In this document: positions 46,229 through 57,576 of the stretch, piece by piece | Layout: the number at the start of each line of letters is the position of its first letter | How positions within the stretch are numbered: position 1 is the stretch's first letter | Assembly (NCBI GenBank): GCA_914767715.1 | Contig: OU612066.1 | Span: 19,940,283-20,004,282 of the forward strand | Reading direction: 5' to 3' | Source of the DNA: Membranipora membranacea | Lineage: Eukaryota > Bryozoa > Gymnolaemata > Cheilostomatida > Membraniporidae | DNA: 64,000 nucleotides | The notes under the pieces: model-generated | Told to the model about the DNA's origin: nothing | Database searches by the model: none | Seen by the model: only the letters and a program-made list of their open reading frames with translations | Translations under genes and position numbers: made by a program

Positions 46229-46791
46229 GCATGAACATTTCCCTGTATCCTAACACAAAGAGTAGCAGGCTGTGATAAAATTTGCACTTTTGCACTGGAG
46301 ATTGCTAACATTGGTACAAGGTATTAAAGAAGCTAGATCACATTTTTGCCATATTAGATATGTCAGGGAAAATGTTTGTTTGTCCCACCCTTGCTGCCTA
46401 AACCCCCTGATTGCATTCCACTTTTATTTGAGGAGTTGCCTCTCCATTTTAAATCTATTTCAGCAATTCCCATTCATAGCCTTGGAACCAGGACTGATCT
46501 CTAGTTCAAACAATTTTACAATAACTTCAATTGATATCACTAATTGTTAAGACATCAAGGATTATTTACATGTTCCATGGTGATACAATAACATTTTAAT
46601 ATGTCACATGCAGTGGCAGGTACTCTGCAATTGATTGATAATTGCATGTTGGTTAGTTTGTGAATTGGTGATTGGAATCTATGCCTAATTTGAACTACAG
46701 AGGGCTTCCAAGAATGTGATGACCAGCAAAACTTGGTAAGAATTTTGGGATGGTGTGCTATGAGGAGCCTCTCCCCCAGCACATTCATAGC

Positions 46792-46901
46792 ACAGGCCTT
46801 CTGTAGTTGGTGCAATTCCAGTGGTCGAGTGCCCCGGTGTTTGAGGCCTCGAGCACTGGGGCACTCGACCACTGGACTTTCACCAACTACAGAAGGCCTG
46901 T
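46792..46901. repeat. Strong 110-nt hairpin
   Basis: ACAGGCCTTCTGTAGTTGGT pairs with ACCAACTACAGAAGGCCTGT, and the inner arms CCAGTGGTCGAGTGCCCC and GGGGCACTCGACCACTGG pair in turn. The loop is TTTGAGGCCTC-like and the internal mismatches are small. It could be a fold-back MITE or a long hairpin-RNA precursor. Confidence 0.7.
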
Positions 46902-47571
46902 CATGTGCATATTTTCTTTACAGGCCATTTATATATAGTTTTGGAACCTCATTTTGTTCTGGCTTTCAATAGTGCACCAGAAACACCTCATGATACTACA
47001 GAAACAGTACTCTGACGCATGATAACAAGAGCCTGAATACACCTTCTTGGAAGGTACCTGGCCACTTTTCCAAGGGGTTGGTGGGAAAATTTCAATTGTA
47101 CATGGATTATGCGCCCTGTTATAGTTAAATCCTGTGAGACCAGTTAAGTTTTTCGTCAAGCCACCGCTCCAGAGAATAAATCTTGGCAATTGAATCACAT
47201 ATTCCTGTGTATTCCACCGTGTGAGCCAGGGGAAATGTTGAGGATACAAACTGGCAACTTCAAGTACATGACAATTGTATCGTGTCTAAAAAGGTTTGAT
47301 AGGACGGTCTCTGAATGCTTATGCCAGTTGACGTATATAATATGCATGTCTCCAACACTCAGCTGGGGAGGAGTGTACTCCACAATAAAATGTCCCCCAG
47401 ACACAGCACAATTGTTGGAGCATTACAATACCCGAAGAGGTCTCTACTAACCCCATATCATATCCAGCAGGTTTAAAGCCCTCGTAAAGATAAATTCCTT
47501 AATTTAGTACAAGTTTGATGTTTTTTATGAGTACGAGTGTGTTATCTGTTTTATTTGGACAGGACTTGAAA

Positions 47572-49578
47572 ATGTCATTCAATGTGGCAGTGAGTATCTC
47601 GTGATTATAGCTGCCCCTAGATTTTCCTGTGCTATCTTCATTGTTTTGTTATATGATCTATTATTATGGTGTTCACATGTGACCACTGGGGATGCTCTCT
47701 GGTCTCGCTATGTATGCTCTCTAGTCTCTATAATACCCTATCTCAGTTTAAAAACTGCGGATTAAAAGAATTTGATAACATAGCGTAGGCCTACATAAGG
47801 AGTAAGATATTGTCTGTGAGATACCAGACCAGGTAGATTCGAGTCCCAGACTAATGGTTTACGGATTATTTCTTTTTCTTGTTGTCTTCTCTCTTGTTGA
47901 TTCAAATTTAATCTTTGGTCTTCCTTTACACCAATGCATTACATATAATTTACTGCCTTGTGAACTAAGTAGCAGGGATTGCCTCAGTTTGCTACTGAAA
48001 TGACCAATAATCTATCGCCAAAGAATCAAGTTACGATATTGTGACAATTATAGCTGTACTTGTGGGCTATGGATTGGAGTATGATTAATTGTAAGCAGCA
48101 ATTCTTTACCATAATAATCAAACATCCCAACCTGAGTCAGTTCTTTCCAAGTATTTAATTTCCTTTGTTGCAGTTGAGAAAATCAAGCTACAACAACCTC
48201 GGAAATACTCTGGTAAACAAACAGTTTCAAAACTTTCCAAATGCAGCATAATACCAATTTTTTCTTAGATCAAGTTTTGTTTCATTTTGCATGTGTTAGT
48301 AGCTTACCCCTACACATAGATACTGGCTACCCGGTCAAGGGAAGCATGCAACATGTAACAAATTTGATCTTTACCTTTCTATAATTAGCCCCTAATGATT
48401 TCTTCTGAAAACGATAATTCAATAATATTTTCATGTACACAGAAAATAATGGGAGGTATCCACTGATACGAGCATATATATATATATATAGATATCAGTG
48501 GATAAATCCAAATAAAACGAGGTCTCAGAGTACCATTTTTTTTCCAACTATGAGAACCATTGAGAGATTGTTTTAGAATCAAATTGTTGTATATATCCTT
48601 TTAGATTGAAATTCATGAAATGGCAACACTGGTGTAAAAGGAGGATGGTTGTTTTTGCTATGAGCATTTGAGAAGTAGAGGAAGGTTCGCCATTAAATAA
48701 TCCTGTAAATATTTCTTTGTAGGGTCAGACAATACCCGTACCGGATATGCAAGGGCTCAAGAATATAGTCTCAGTGAAATCTAAGGACAGGTTGAGTAGT
48801 AGACTCCCTCCGTTAAGAGGAATACCTAATCGCCCAGTAGATGGAGGCAGCCGCTCAACACTGCCACCGATTGGTGCTTCACCCACAGCCGGTCAACATC
48901 CTTTACCCTCAATAAGTGCAACTTTCACTACCTCACAAACTACAAATAAACCTGAGCAGCATGACCACCAGGTGTCTAACGGTCACACGGCTGACCCTGG
49001 GAGCCCAGGTGCATCTAATGGGCGAGGGAATGACGTGTCAGTAAATAGCCATGCAACAGAAAACCATTACAGAGCTTCCATAAATGACAATCAGCAAAAT
49101 GAGTTAGCAGAAAGTCATCGGTATCGTACGCCACACCAGCCGAGGGAGGCAGCAAACAACAGAATGCTCGGACTTCAAAGTACACCGCAAAGTACCATGT
49201 TTCAGACAACGGACAGACGACACGACGAGATGCCATCCCATGAGATGGCAGCGCAGGTGCTAAATAGAGAAGATCAGGTCAGCGGGTAGATATTTATATT
49301 GTAATGATTAACTGTATACATATGTATGAATAAATAGGAATAGGAGGTGGCTGAGTTGGTTAGAGCTCCGTTTTTGTAGCATGCAAATATGTTGAAGGTT
49401 GTGTGTTCAAATCCCACTGCAGTCCATCGACTACTGGGGTTTGATCGGCCCCAAGGTGTCCTCCGACCTGCCTGCAAACAGAGAGCAAAATAGTGCGGCC
49501 GGCGCACCTAAGGCAACTAATATTTTGCTGCCCATGTTTTTGGATGTGGGTTGTAATATGACTTGACTTTATTCAATC

Positions 49579-49610
<32 letters not shown>

Positions 49611-50196
49611 TGTAACATGCTGTAATGTGTAATGTAAAGATTTATATCGAATGATCGCCCTAGCAATCTTCCACAGTCTAACCAGAGACCGTGGAGTAGA
49701 TTTTCTTTGGTTCTGGTCCTCATTGTCTCGCCGTAGCGATTCAATAAGCAAAACAGTAATTTACTATCATGTCTGCTCCAAATCGACACAGTCAAACCTG
49801 GCTCTGACACTTGTTTGTAACTCTTTGAATTATAATATGTGGTTCTGCAACATTGAAATTCATTGGATTCCACTTTCAATTTCAATATAAACTTGATTGA
49901 ATCTATTTCAGGAGACGGTTGAGCACTTAGAGGAGCGGGGGTTACGGACGTGGCCTGTTATTGCAGTATTCAGCGTATTCTTTTGCAATCCACTCCTTGG
50001 CATGATTGCCGCCATGCTAACTCTCAAAGCTGAAAACAGTTACTATCACGGAAACCTGCTTGAGGCGCAACGAGAGTCACGGATAGCCAAGTTCTTCCTG
50101 ATACTAGCCGTGGTATCAGGATGTATAATGTTTGTTAGTATAGTGATATGGGTTTGCGTACGATGTGCAAATTTTGATTGCCCAACACCAAGGTGA
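47572..50196 (+). CDS. CD225/dispanin-family two-pass membrane protein, four exons
   Basis: Exons: 47572-47589, 48174-48212, 48723-49277, 49912-50196; all introns phase 0; 298 residues. Residues 1-204 are Ser/Thr/Pro/Asn/Gln-rich and probably cytosolic and disordered (LPPLRGIPNRP, RSTLPPIGASP). Residues 205-298 form a CD225 domain: TWPVIAVFSVFFCNPLLG (membrane helix 1 with the conserved Cys-Asn-Pro-Leu-Gly), a loop with the small-residue and basic pattern (KAENSYYHGNLLEAQRESR) and helix 2 with AVVSGCIMF. Family members include IFITM proteins, PRRT1/SYNDIG-type synaptic proteins and TMEM91. The long N-terminus is PRRT-like and not IFITM-like, so antiviral activity should not be assumed. The exon 3 donor is gtcagc, the least typical junction. 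An acceptor 10 bases before the ATG implies a 5' UTR intron. Confidence 0.78.
49335..49575 (+). repeat. tRNA-derived SINE, family A, in dispanin intron 3
   Basis: Leader TAGGAATAGGAGGTGGCTGAG, A-box GGCTGAGTTGGTTAGAGC, a degraded anticodon arm, B-box GTGTTCAAATCCCAC, then the body (CTCCGACCTGCCTGCAAAC). More diverged than the copies in the Lines locus. It is followed by an AT microsatellite at about 49576-49610. Confidence 0.75.
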
Positions 50197-52210
50197 TTAT
50201 CTAGCGTGAGTCTAAAACAGCACAACCCTGTGTTTGCCGATTTCTTGCATCACATCTTCATAATTTATTGTCATGATTGGCCAACAACAGATAAACTTTC
50301 TGCTTTCCCCTTTCTCTCATCAGTGAGATGCAGCAAAATACGTCGCAAAACATTGTCACTTAGATTACGAACGTGAAATTGCGATTTTTAATTGGTGAGT
50401 CTGCAGTTCTATAAGATATTTTTATTCAAGCTTCACAGAATGATGTCTTCCAAAAATATGATTTATATCACAAGCCATGCAACTTCTGAATTCAGATGTA
50501 TTATGCTATTTTATCTTCTGAGTATTGCAGTCAATGCTTCAACTATGTAAATAGTCCTATCAACACAGGTCCTGAAAGTTAATCACTCAGAGATTGAAAC
50601 TAGGATTATTTCAGACTAGAAAAGTTTTCATATTAAACTTGATTTTGCTAAGTCACTCTTCTGTGATATTTCATGTTGTACAATAATGCTACTTTGGTGA
50701 TATGTTCATGAACAAAAGAAGGAGGCTGAGTTAAAATTTGAACAAGCACAACAAATTGTGGACTGTTATGTAGCTTAAAGGCAAAACCAAACACATGCAA
50801 TTACACAGCAATATTTGGTTGATCAATTTCCATCCTGTATTTTCACACTGCTTTTCCGATCCATACTTTTCAAGTCAAAAGTCACATTACCAAAATGACC
50901 TAGTCATTTAGATATATATTATCAATGCTGTCAATTCTCATATTTTACTAAGTCGCATTCTAGTCGCTCTTTTGATGAATGAACTGTTTTCCATTAATTT
51001 ATATTTTTTTAGATCTTTGGTTTACGGTAATATAGTGAATTAAGCAAACCAATACAATAAATTTTGAGAGAGACTCTTGAGTTCTCAACACCTAACCAAT
51101 TTTTGTCCATCGAGAAGGGCATTTAACTCTATCTCATTGATAAGATTGATTAACCCAGTTAGAAGTAGATTAAGTTTAATCCAATTGCCTGCAATCCAGT
51201 TGCTCCCCTTCCACTTGTGACGCCGCAGGCAAAAGCTGCGACATCACCAGTGGAACGGGAGCTACTCTAAATTCAGGCAAATGGACCAAACATCATAATG
51301 ACAGGATAGTCATTGCAAATTCTTAAAAGCTGTCTAGGTCATATTAAATATGCTCAGCATTGTAGCATTGTGATTGTTGGTTTCAATTGGTAGCCCACCA
51401 GTAAGAGTACAGTACTCAGCCCTCTTGGGGTTGTGAGGCCTACAATTTCCATACAGCTGACAACCTTCCCTTCGAAAGTATTTGTGTAAGGTATTGACCG
51501 TTCAGGTCTCTCTATACACTAATGTTGTTTGTTATGACATAAGCAAGGCCAGGCCGAGAAGAAGATGAGAACAGACATCGAGCGGGTTAGCTAGAGCCTG
51601 GAGAGCTCAGACTATTGCAGGGTATTTTCATTTGGTAAAATTGGTCAGTTTGATTTTGTGCTATTTATTTAGATGATTATCACTGCCATAGACATTTACT
51701 TTATTTTTTTGTTGTCAGAGTTAGTAAATTAGTTTACTAGGTGTTCAATCCAGCCGTGGAATATTTTTAACGTCTGTTTGTCATTCAAAAGTGGTTTAAA
51801 CTAGCATTCAGCCAAATATACACTGGTGTCTATACAGTTACAGTAAAATTTTTATCCTTCTTCAATATTCTTTATTACTAATGTCATTGTATGGAACTTT
51901 CCTCACTTTCTCATCTACTAGTGGCAATCATGAGAATCGTATAATAACATCAGCACCACATAGAAGATGCCATAGCGAATGAAAATAAAAGACAGTCAAT
52001 TTACAGGTTAGGAGAACTGTTAATTACTTGACAAGAATAAACAATATCACTTGTGTAAACACTTATCTGCTAATTATTTTATCGATCTAGCACCACTTTC
52101 GCCCGCTTGAACACCAACACGCCCCCCCTAGGCACATCAAAGTCCTTGGTCCTTGTCCATGATGTGGTGGCATGGTTAGAATTTTCCAGCAGCGTTAACT
52201 ACCATTATTA
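50197..52210. other. Intergenic region between convergent dispanin and TYW3 genes
   Basis: Holds both 3' UTRs. An imperfect hairpin lies at 51200-51265. Otherwise AT-rich; no exon or RNA gene recognised. Confidence 0.5.
51200..51265. repeat. Imperfect GC-richer hairpin
   Basis: TTGCTCCCCTTCCACTTGTG faces CACCAGTGGAACGGGAGCTA, with inner CGCAG/CTGCG pairing. It stands out from the AT-rich surroundings. Function unknown; a hairpin-RNA precursor or repeat relic is possible. Confidence 0.4.
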
Positions 52211-55200
52211 TCATGTTTCGTCTCTATCATCAGTCGTAAAGAGCCAACTGTCCTGTTCGCTAAACTCCATCGCCTCATTCTCCTTAGTGTCATCTACATT
52301 GTCATGGTGCTTGTTTTGTTTCTCATTTTTAGATTTAGCCAAACTATTACAGTTTTGTTTTATTGGCTTTGTAGGATGTTCTGTTGTACTGTTTGATAAA
52401 CTAGATGTGAGCATATTTCCATATCTGCAAGTGAAATAAAAAGAACATTTCATTTGAGATTCAATATAATAGACTGAAAATATGCAGGCAACATCTATGT
52501 TGAGAGACAGTTGATCTAGTTATTGAATTGAACGGAAAGACTAAAGCTGAGCTATAGACTTGGCACACTTAACAGCAGAAGGTGGCAAAAAGTGACGTGG
52601 TGTTTGCCAAAATAACGGTCATTGTCTTTCCTTATGTAATGAGAGGACAACTCTTAAAAACAAAACAGTGACAAACTACATTACAGAAAGATAGTCTTGT
52701 ATGGAAATCAGTCTGCACTACCTTCGATGATAGTTCAACAGCATTTCAAATAATAGAGATTTTCACCTTTGTTTTTGCCAAATTCTATCATTGTGGAGAG
52801 GTATGACTTTCGTAACTTTCGAAAGCTAATTTTATTACTTTCTTACCTACACTAGTATCTCATCATCAAGTTTTTGTGGCAAATCTAAACAGGTCAATTC
52901 TCAGATATTTGACAGGTTGTATTTATTCTAACATTTTGTCATCCATGAAATGTATATGAAGTTCTACTCTACCTTTTGACACGAGCGAGGTTATCTTCCA
53001 TTTTGAGATTGGCTTGCTTCACCAAAAACTCAACGTACTAAAAAAAGAGCAGGAGCAAAAAACAATTTCAATTAAGTTAGCACTAAGCCTTCGCATAAGG
53101 GAAGCAATCACGAAATCACAAAATGTCTTCAAAAATCTTAAAGGTATAATTCATAGGTAATATAGATATTATAGGTTCCTTAATTTAAAAGACCAAACTT
53201 CTTTTATTTATGTAGTATTAAAATTAAATAGTTCAATTATAGACAGTCACGTCATAGAATTCGTGTCACACGAAAGTATTCCCCTGCATAACATATATAA
53301 TTCAATGTAGGAATTTACCATCTCTCGAATGCTAAGAGCAACAACAAAAGATGCTTTTACATAAATGTTATTGCTATCTAATATGACAATAATCACAATT
53401 CTCATTTCACTCCTTTGGAATCTAGAATTGAGTAATCACATACCTTATCTGACACTAGAAGTTCACCGTCATGTATCAGTGGGACTTCTAACCCAGCAGT
53501 AGATCTCACAGCCTACAGAATACAATGATGAACTATCGTTTTTTTTTTTTTAGATCTCATTCAGATGATAACAGCGCCAAATTTCAAACTAGAAATCGTG
53601 ATTTCTTTGGTACCTAACGTTCACGAACCGATCTGGGCTAAGAGACCTGATCCAGAACCGGTTCGGTTAACCACAGCCATCTTTTTCCCGAAGAGAAATA
53701 TGAGCTGTGCACCAGTATGAGGCTCAAACTGATCGTATCTCCTGATAGTCTCTTCCAAGCACATAAATTTGGCCTTAGTCAGCTTTGAGATTAGGTCATA
53801 CACAATCGTTATAAAATATTAAATGAGGATAACAGAAGGTCTGTTTTTGATCATTTCGCCACTCACCAGTATTATTTTTCCTGCCTTCCCCAAACTTATT
53901 CCAGAGTTCCTGTATCCGCTTGCTACAGAAACTTGTAGCTAAAAAGTTAGTAAAAATTGCAGTCAGATCCTAGAACAAGGATAAACAAGATGACAGAAAA
54001 AAAGAAAGCGCTCAAAGATTGCTCCAATCACTGCCTAACGCTCAACTGCGAAATCGGGTTGAACTTGATAAAACACTACATTGACTTTTCCGCACCAAAA
54101 GAATAATGATTATAATTATTAATTAAATATTATATGCAGTACAGCACAAAAACTATTATGAGGTTTTAAATTTAGCGATAATGATGACTATATTTCGTAG
54201 TTTTTGTGGTGATGAGTTTTGAGGTACAATGTTTGGGTTCTCTTGGCCAATATCTCTTACCAGCTGCTTTGCTTGGTATAAGCTGGAACATTGTACATGC
54301 ATGATAAATGGTTCAAACTTCAGGGTCGCCGAATTCACTGTAGTAATTCTCAGCGAATCTATCTATAACACAGAGCAAAGTTGTTACACAAGACGATTAT
54401 TTTGAGGGTATAGAGGATTCAATTGTCAGAAAACTATTTTGCAAGCAAATGTTTATTTTCAAGTTTCGAGAGGATTTTTGCATGAAAACTGGCAATAATC
54501 ATCCGACAAGTTGTGGGAGCCGCAGGTCATGCATTCGAACTCCTCTCCCAGGACACTTTCAGTAGTTATTTTTTCAGGCAGTATTTTAAGTCGCAAAGGC
54601 TTATCAGTAGCGTGAGGAATCAATTTAGAAAGCAGCCAAACAGAATTATAATATAACTAACCTACCACTTGCAATCTGTCAGCAGTATCATGTGTCACAT
54701 ATAGCCACTTGCACCCTTTTTTCTGTATACCATCTCCTACCTGTATCGTATCGGTAGTATTATCAACCGGATCATCACCACTTGTTGTTAAAGGCGGTGC
54801 ACCAGAGTTTGACTAGAAAATAGTGCAATAAAAAACTGCCAGCCCAGAATGATGTTGATATAATACAAATAAACAAGGACTCAGGAGTGGTCTGATGGTT
54901 AAGGGTGCGGACTTGTGATCTGGGAGGTCCAGGTTCAATTCCCCGCGCCGGCAGTCATTTCTGATTTGGTACTGACGCCATTCATCCCAGCCAGGCCCTT
55001 GCGGAACGGGATTAAAAATATCGGAGGTCCACTGTGTGTTTGCACATCCCACATGTAGTAAAAAGTTCCCCCTCTGCCTTTTCGATAATGAGAGTAGCCC
55101 AAATTCCAGCGGGCAAGGGTATAGGGTGCGGCTCGAGTACCATGGGTCCCTGTACCTGTACTCTAGATGGGTAACCCTCGCCGCAATGACGACTTAGACT

Positions 55201-57576
55201 TAGACCTATACAAATAAATGTCTAAATCTGTGAACCACATGTATCACCATAACATGTAAAAGGCAACAGGCAATTTCCCCTACAGTTGATATCCTATCAA
55301 AACGACAGCATAAAAATCTGATCCATATAAAAGAAAACTAAATTTCATCATTTTACTATGAGGCTTTATTTTCTGAGCTGATTAATATCGATGCCGTGTT
55401 CACAAGAATAAATTGTGTTCGCTATGTCAAATCGACATTTTAATCAATTCATATGATTGAGCAATGTGTAAAATCTTTCGATCAATCACATAATGCCCAT
55501 CAAATTATTATTTTTGTGCAGATATATGATTTTGTTTTTTATTTAGAGGTCGGAAAGTTGTTTGCTAAAGTTATGATATATCAATACGTCTGTAACAGTC
55601 AGCAAATAGCATACCATGACTGATAACTATGACTTATCACATAAACAAATCCTAAAGCTATCTCATGCAAAACTTCCTATTATAGCATAGTGAAAGCTTT
55701 CTTCATTGTTCAATTGTACACTGCCTACATATACCATAATGATTTCACTCTTTGCCATGAGCTCCTCTGGCGCAGATCATCATCTAGCTATTAGCTCATG
55801 GCAGATTGTCACATACAAAACATTTAACCTTTACTTTAACTCAGCTGACGTAACGTACTGTTTGCTAATAAGGCTAATAAGGTAAATAATTCTTCCAACA
55901 TACTTGATTTTATATGTCCTACAATTTGATGTATTGAAACATTCTCTATTTTGTATGTTATTGCAAAGCTATTTCTCTGCTTTATGATGTGCCTTTTACC
56001 ACATAACTTTCACTGTATGTCAACTTACTTATCTTTCAACTGTTCTTTACAGTTATTACGAATCAACATGATCCTGTAAAACTACACTTATAATACACCA
56101 CGCACAGTAAACGTTACAGTAATAACTTAGTCTCAACCTGGGAGCTACAACTCTACAACGGAGGGAGTTACAGCTCAACTCTGTTCCTCGGTATCTTGAA
56201 TCCAGTGTGTTAACACAACACTACTCATCAGTGCTGATCGCAGTGATGTCACAGAAATGACAGTTCTCACCCTGACATCTGGAAAGTCATGCTGAACATC
56301 AGTCACTATTATCTAGTGTAAAACTTAGCTGTGAGACCAACACACTCCACAAACAAACTCCACTAACAATGTCATCACCATTGCCTAGTTCTGCAAATTC
56401 ATTGACTGGATTTAAATAAAGGGATCATTTGCAGTCTTTTGGACGGTAGCGCACTATGATACACGCAGGTCAGTTCGTGAAACACAGAACGAGCTGTTGC
56501 TTGGGTTTCGCCCATGATTGACAGAAAGTCTCTCAGCCATCTTCCACGCCACACACTGTCAATTGACTCGCATCACATGATCAAATACTCCTGGCGTATC
56601 AGGCTTGTTCTCCAACAGGGAGTTCGACGATATGATCGCATCAACTCATCGGCAATAATTACATTACTCTCAGCAGCTTTGGAGTTGTCTCATCTCTACT
56701 AGCAGCTACTACAACAGTGCTGACCTCATAACCGGAAAACATCAGCCGTTTTCGGAGGGAGTGTAACAGTCAGCAAATAGCATACCATGACTGATAACTA
56801 TGACTTATCACATAAACAAATCCTAAAGCTATCTCATGCAAAACTTCCTATTATAGCATAGTGAAAGCTTTCTTCATTGTTCAATTGTACACTGCCTACA
56901 TATACCATAATGATTTCACTCTTTGCCATGAGCTCCTCTGGCGCAGATCATCATCTAGCTATTAGCTCATGGCAGATTGTCACATACAAAACATTTAACC
57001 TTTACTTTAACTCAGCTGACGTAACGTACTGTGTGCTAATAAGGCTAATAAGGTAAATAATTCTTCCAACATACTTGATTTTATGTCCTACAATTTGATG
57101 TATTGAAACATTCTCTATTTTGTATGTTATTGCAAAGCTATTTCTCTGCTTTATGATGTGCCTTTTACCACATAACTTTCACTGTATGTCAACTTACTTA
57201 TCTTTCAACTGTTCTTTACAGTTATTACGAATCAACATGATCCTGTAAAACTACACTTATAATACACCACGCACAGTAAACGTTACAACGTCAATAAAAA
57301 TGTGTAATAATAGATCTAGCCAAATAAAAGCTGGGTGAGAAGCTGGCAAATATATGGGACATTTTGCATTATTAAACTTACCACAACTATGGTTCTTCCA
57401 GAGCAGGAACTTGTTGTGAAGAACTGATCCATGGCGTTTATGGAGGTTACCAACTCAAATATTGGTGCATCTATACTGCCTTTTCTGCTGAGGTCTACAC
57501 TGGCCAATGCCGCCCTCTTGGCTTGTGAAAACTTTTCACTAGACGTCTCGGTATACGAACACTGCATAGAAGCCAT
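52211..57576 (-). CDS. TYW3: TYW3 (tRNA wybutosine-synthesizing protein 3), complete, seven exons
   Basis: Exons: 57576-57382, 54812-54666, 54362-54261, 53938-53867, 53512-53444, 53037-52973, 52424-52211; 287 residues (human 259). TYW3 methylates the N4 position of the 7-aminocarboxypropyl-demethylwyosine intermediate at G37 of tRNA-Phe, using SAM. Signatures in order: VDLSRKGSID, DQFFTTSSCSGR (residues 50-61, the diagnostic SSCSGR), CKWLYVTHD, ATLKFEPFIMHVQC, GYRNSGISLGKAGK, GLEVPLIHDGELLVSDKYVE, then a hydrophilic Lys/Glu/Asp-rich tail of variable type. Exon 2 carries an acidic insert relative to human, before CKWLY. An acceptor (ccaatgtag) just upstream of the ATG hints at a 5' UTR intron. 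Intron 1 (2.6 kb) holds a SINE and a young LTR element. Divergent from NCAPH2. Confidence 0.95.
54882..55206 (+). repeat. tRNA-derived SINE, family B, in TYW3 intron 1 (antisense)
   Basis: The tRNA-like head has A-box TGGTCTGATGGTTAAGGGTG and B-box AGGTTCAATTCC. A GC-rich body follows (TCATCCCAGCCAGGCCCTTG, GTACCTGTACTCTAGATGGG), then a tail made of the short repeat GACTTAGACTTAGAC. It is unrelated in body to family A. It has no coding potential. Confidence 0.75.
55591..56118. repeat. Left LTR
   Basis: 528 bp, TG...CA ends. Contains paired words AGCTCCTCTGGCGC and ATTAGCTCATGGCAG and an AT-rich body; no coding sequence. Confidence 0.9.
56762..57287. repeat. Right LTR
   Basis: 526 bp, near-identical to the left LTR; the 2-bp difference lies in a TATATG/TATG stretch near 57083. 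Confidence 0.9.

Larger units (their letters stand above)
45704..47571. other. Intergenic region, ERGIC3 to dispanin gene
   Basis: Contains the ERGIC3 3' end, a short palindrome (46199-46228) and a strong 110-nt hairpin (46792-46901). Several open frames (for example 46272-46550 and 46929-47249) show no family motif and no splice context. The acceptor at about 47561 shows that the dispanin gene has a 5' UTR exon somewhere here. Confidence 0.5.
55591..57287. mobile_element. Small non-autonomous LTR retrotransposon (TRIM-like)
   Basis: Two direct repeats, 55591-56118 and 56762-57287, each begin TGTAACAG and end GTTACA and bound 643 bp of internal DNA. ACGTC at 55586-55590 and 57288-57292 is the 5-bp target duplication. 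A purine tract (CGGAGGGAG) sits directly before the right LTR as a polypurine tract. The inside has no gag or pol frame (longest about 62 codons). The LTRs differ by one substitution and one 2-bp indel by my reading, so the insertion is recent. The primer-binding site is not obvious. Confidence 0.9.

Noticed and set aside
48747-49289. Serine-rich frame at 48747 as a stand-alone gene starting at its internal Met
   Set aside because: The frame is open back to an acceptor at 48721-48722 and joins in phase with exons on both sides, so it is an internal exon of the dispanin gene.
55591-57287. Simple tandem segmental duplication
   Set aside because: TG...CA ends, a flanking 5-bp duplication and a polypurine tract next to the right copy make an LTR element the better reading.
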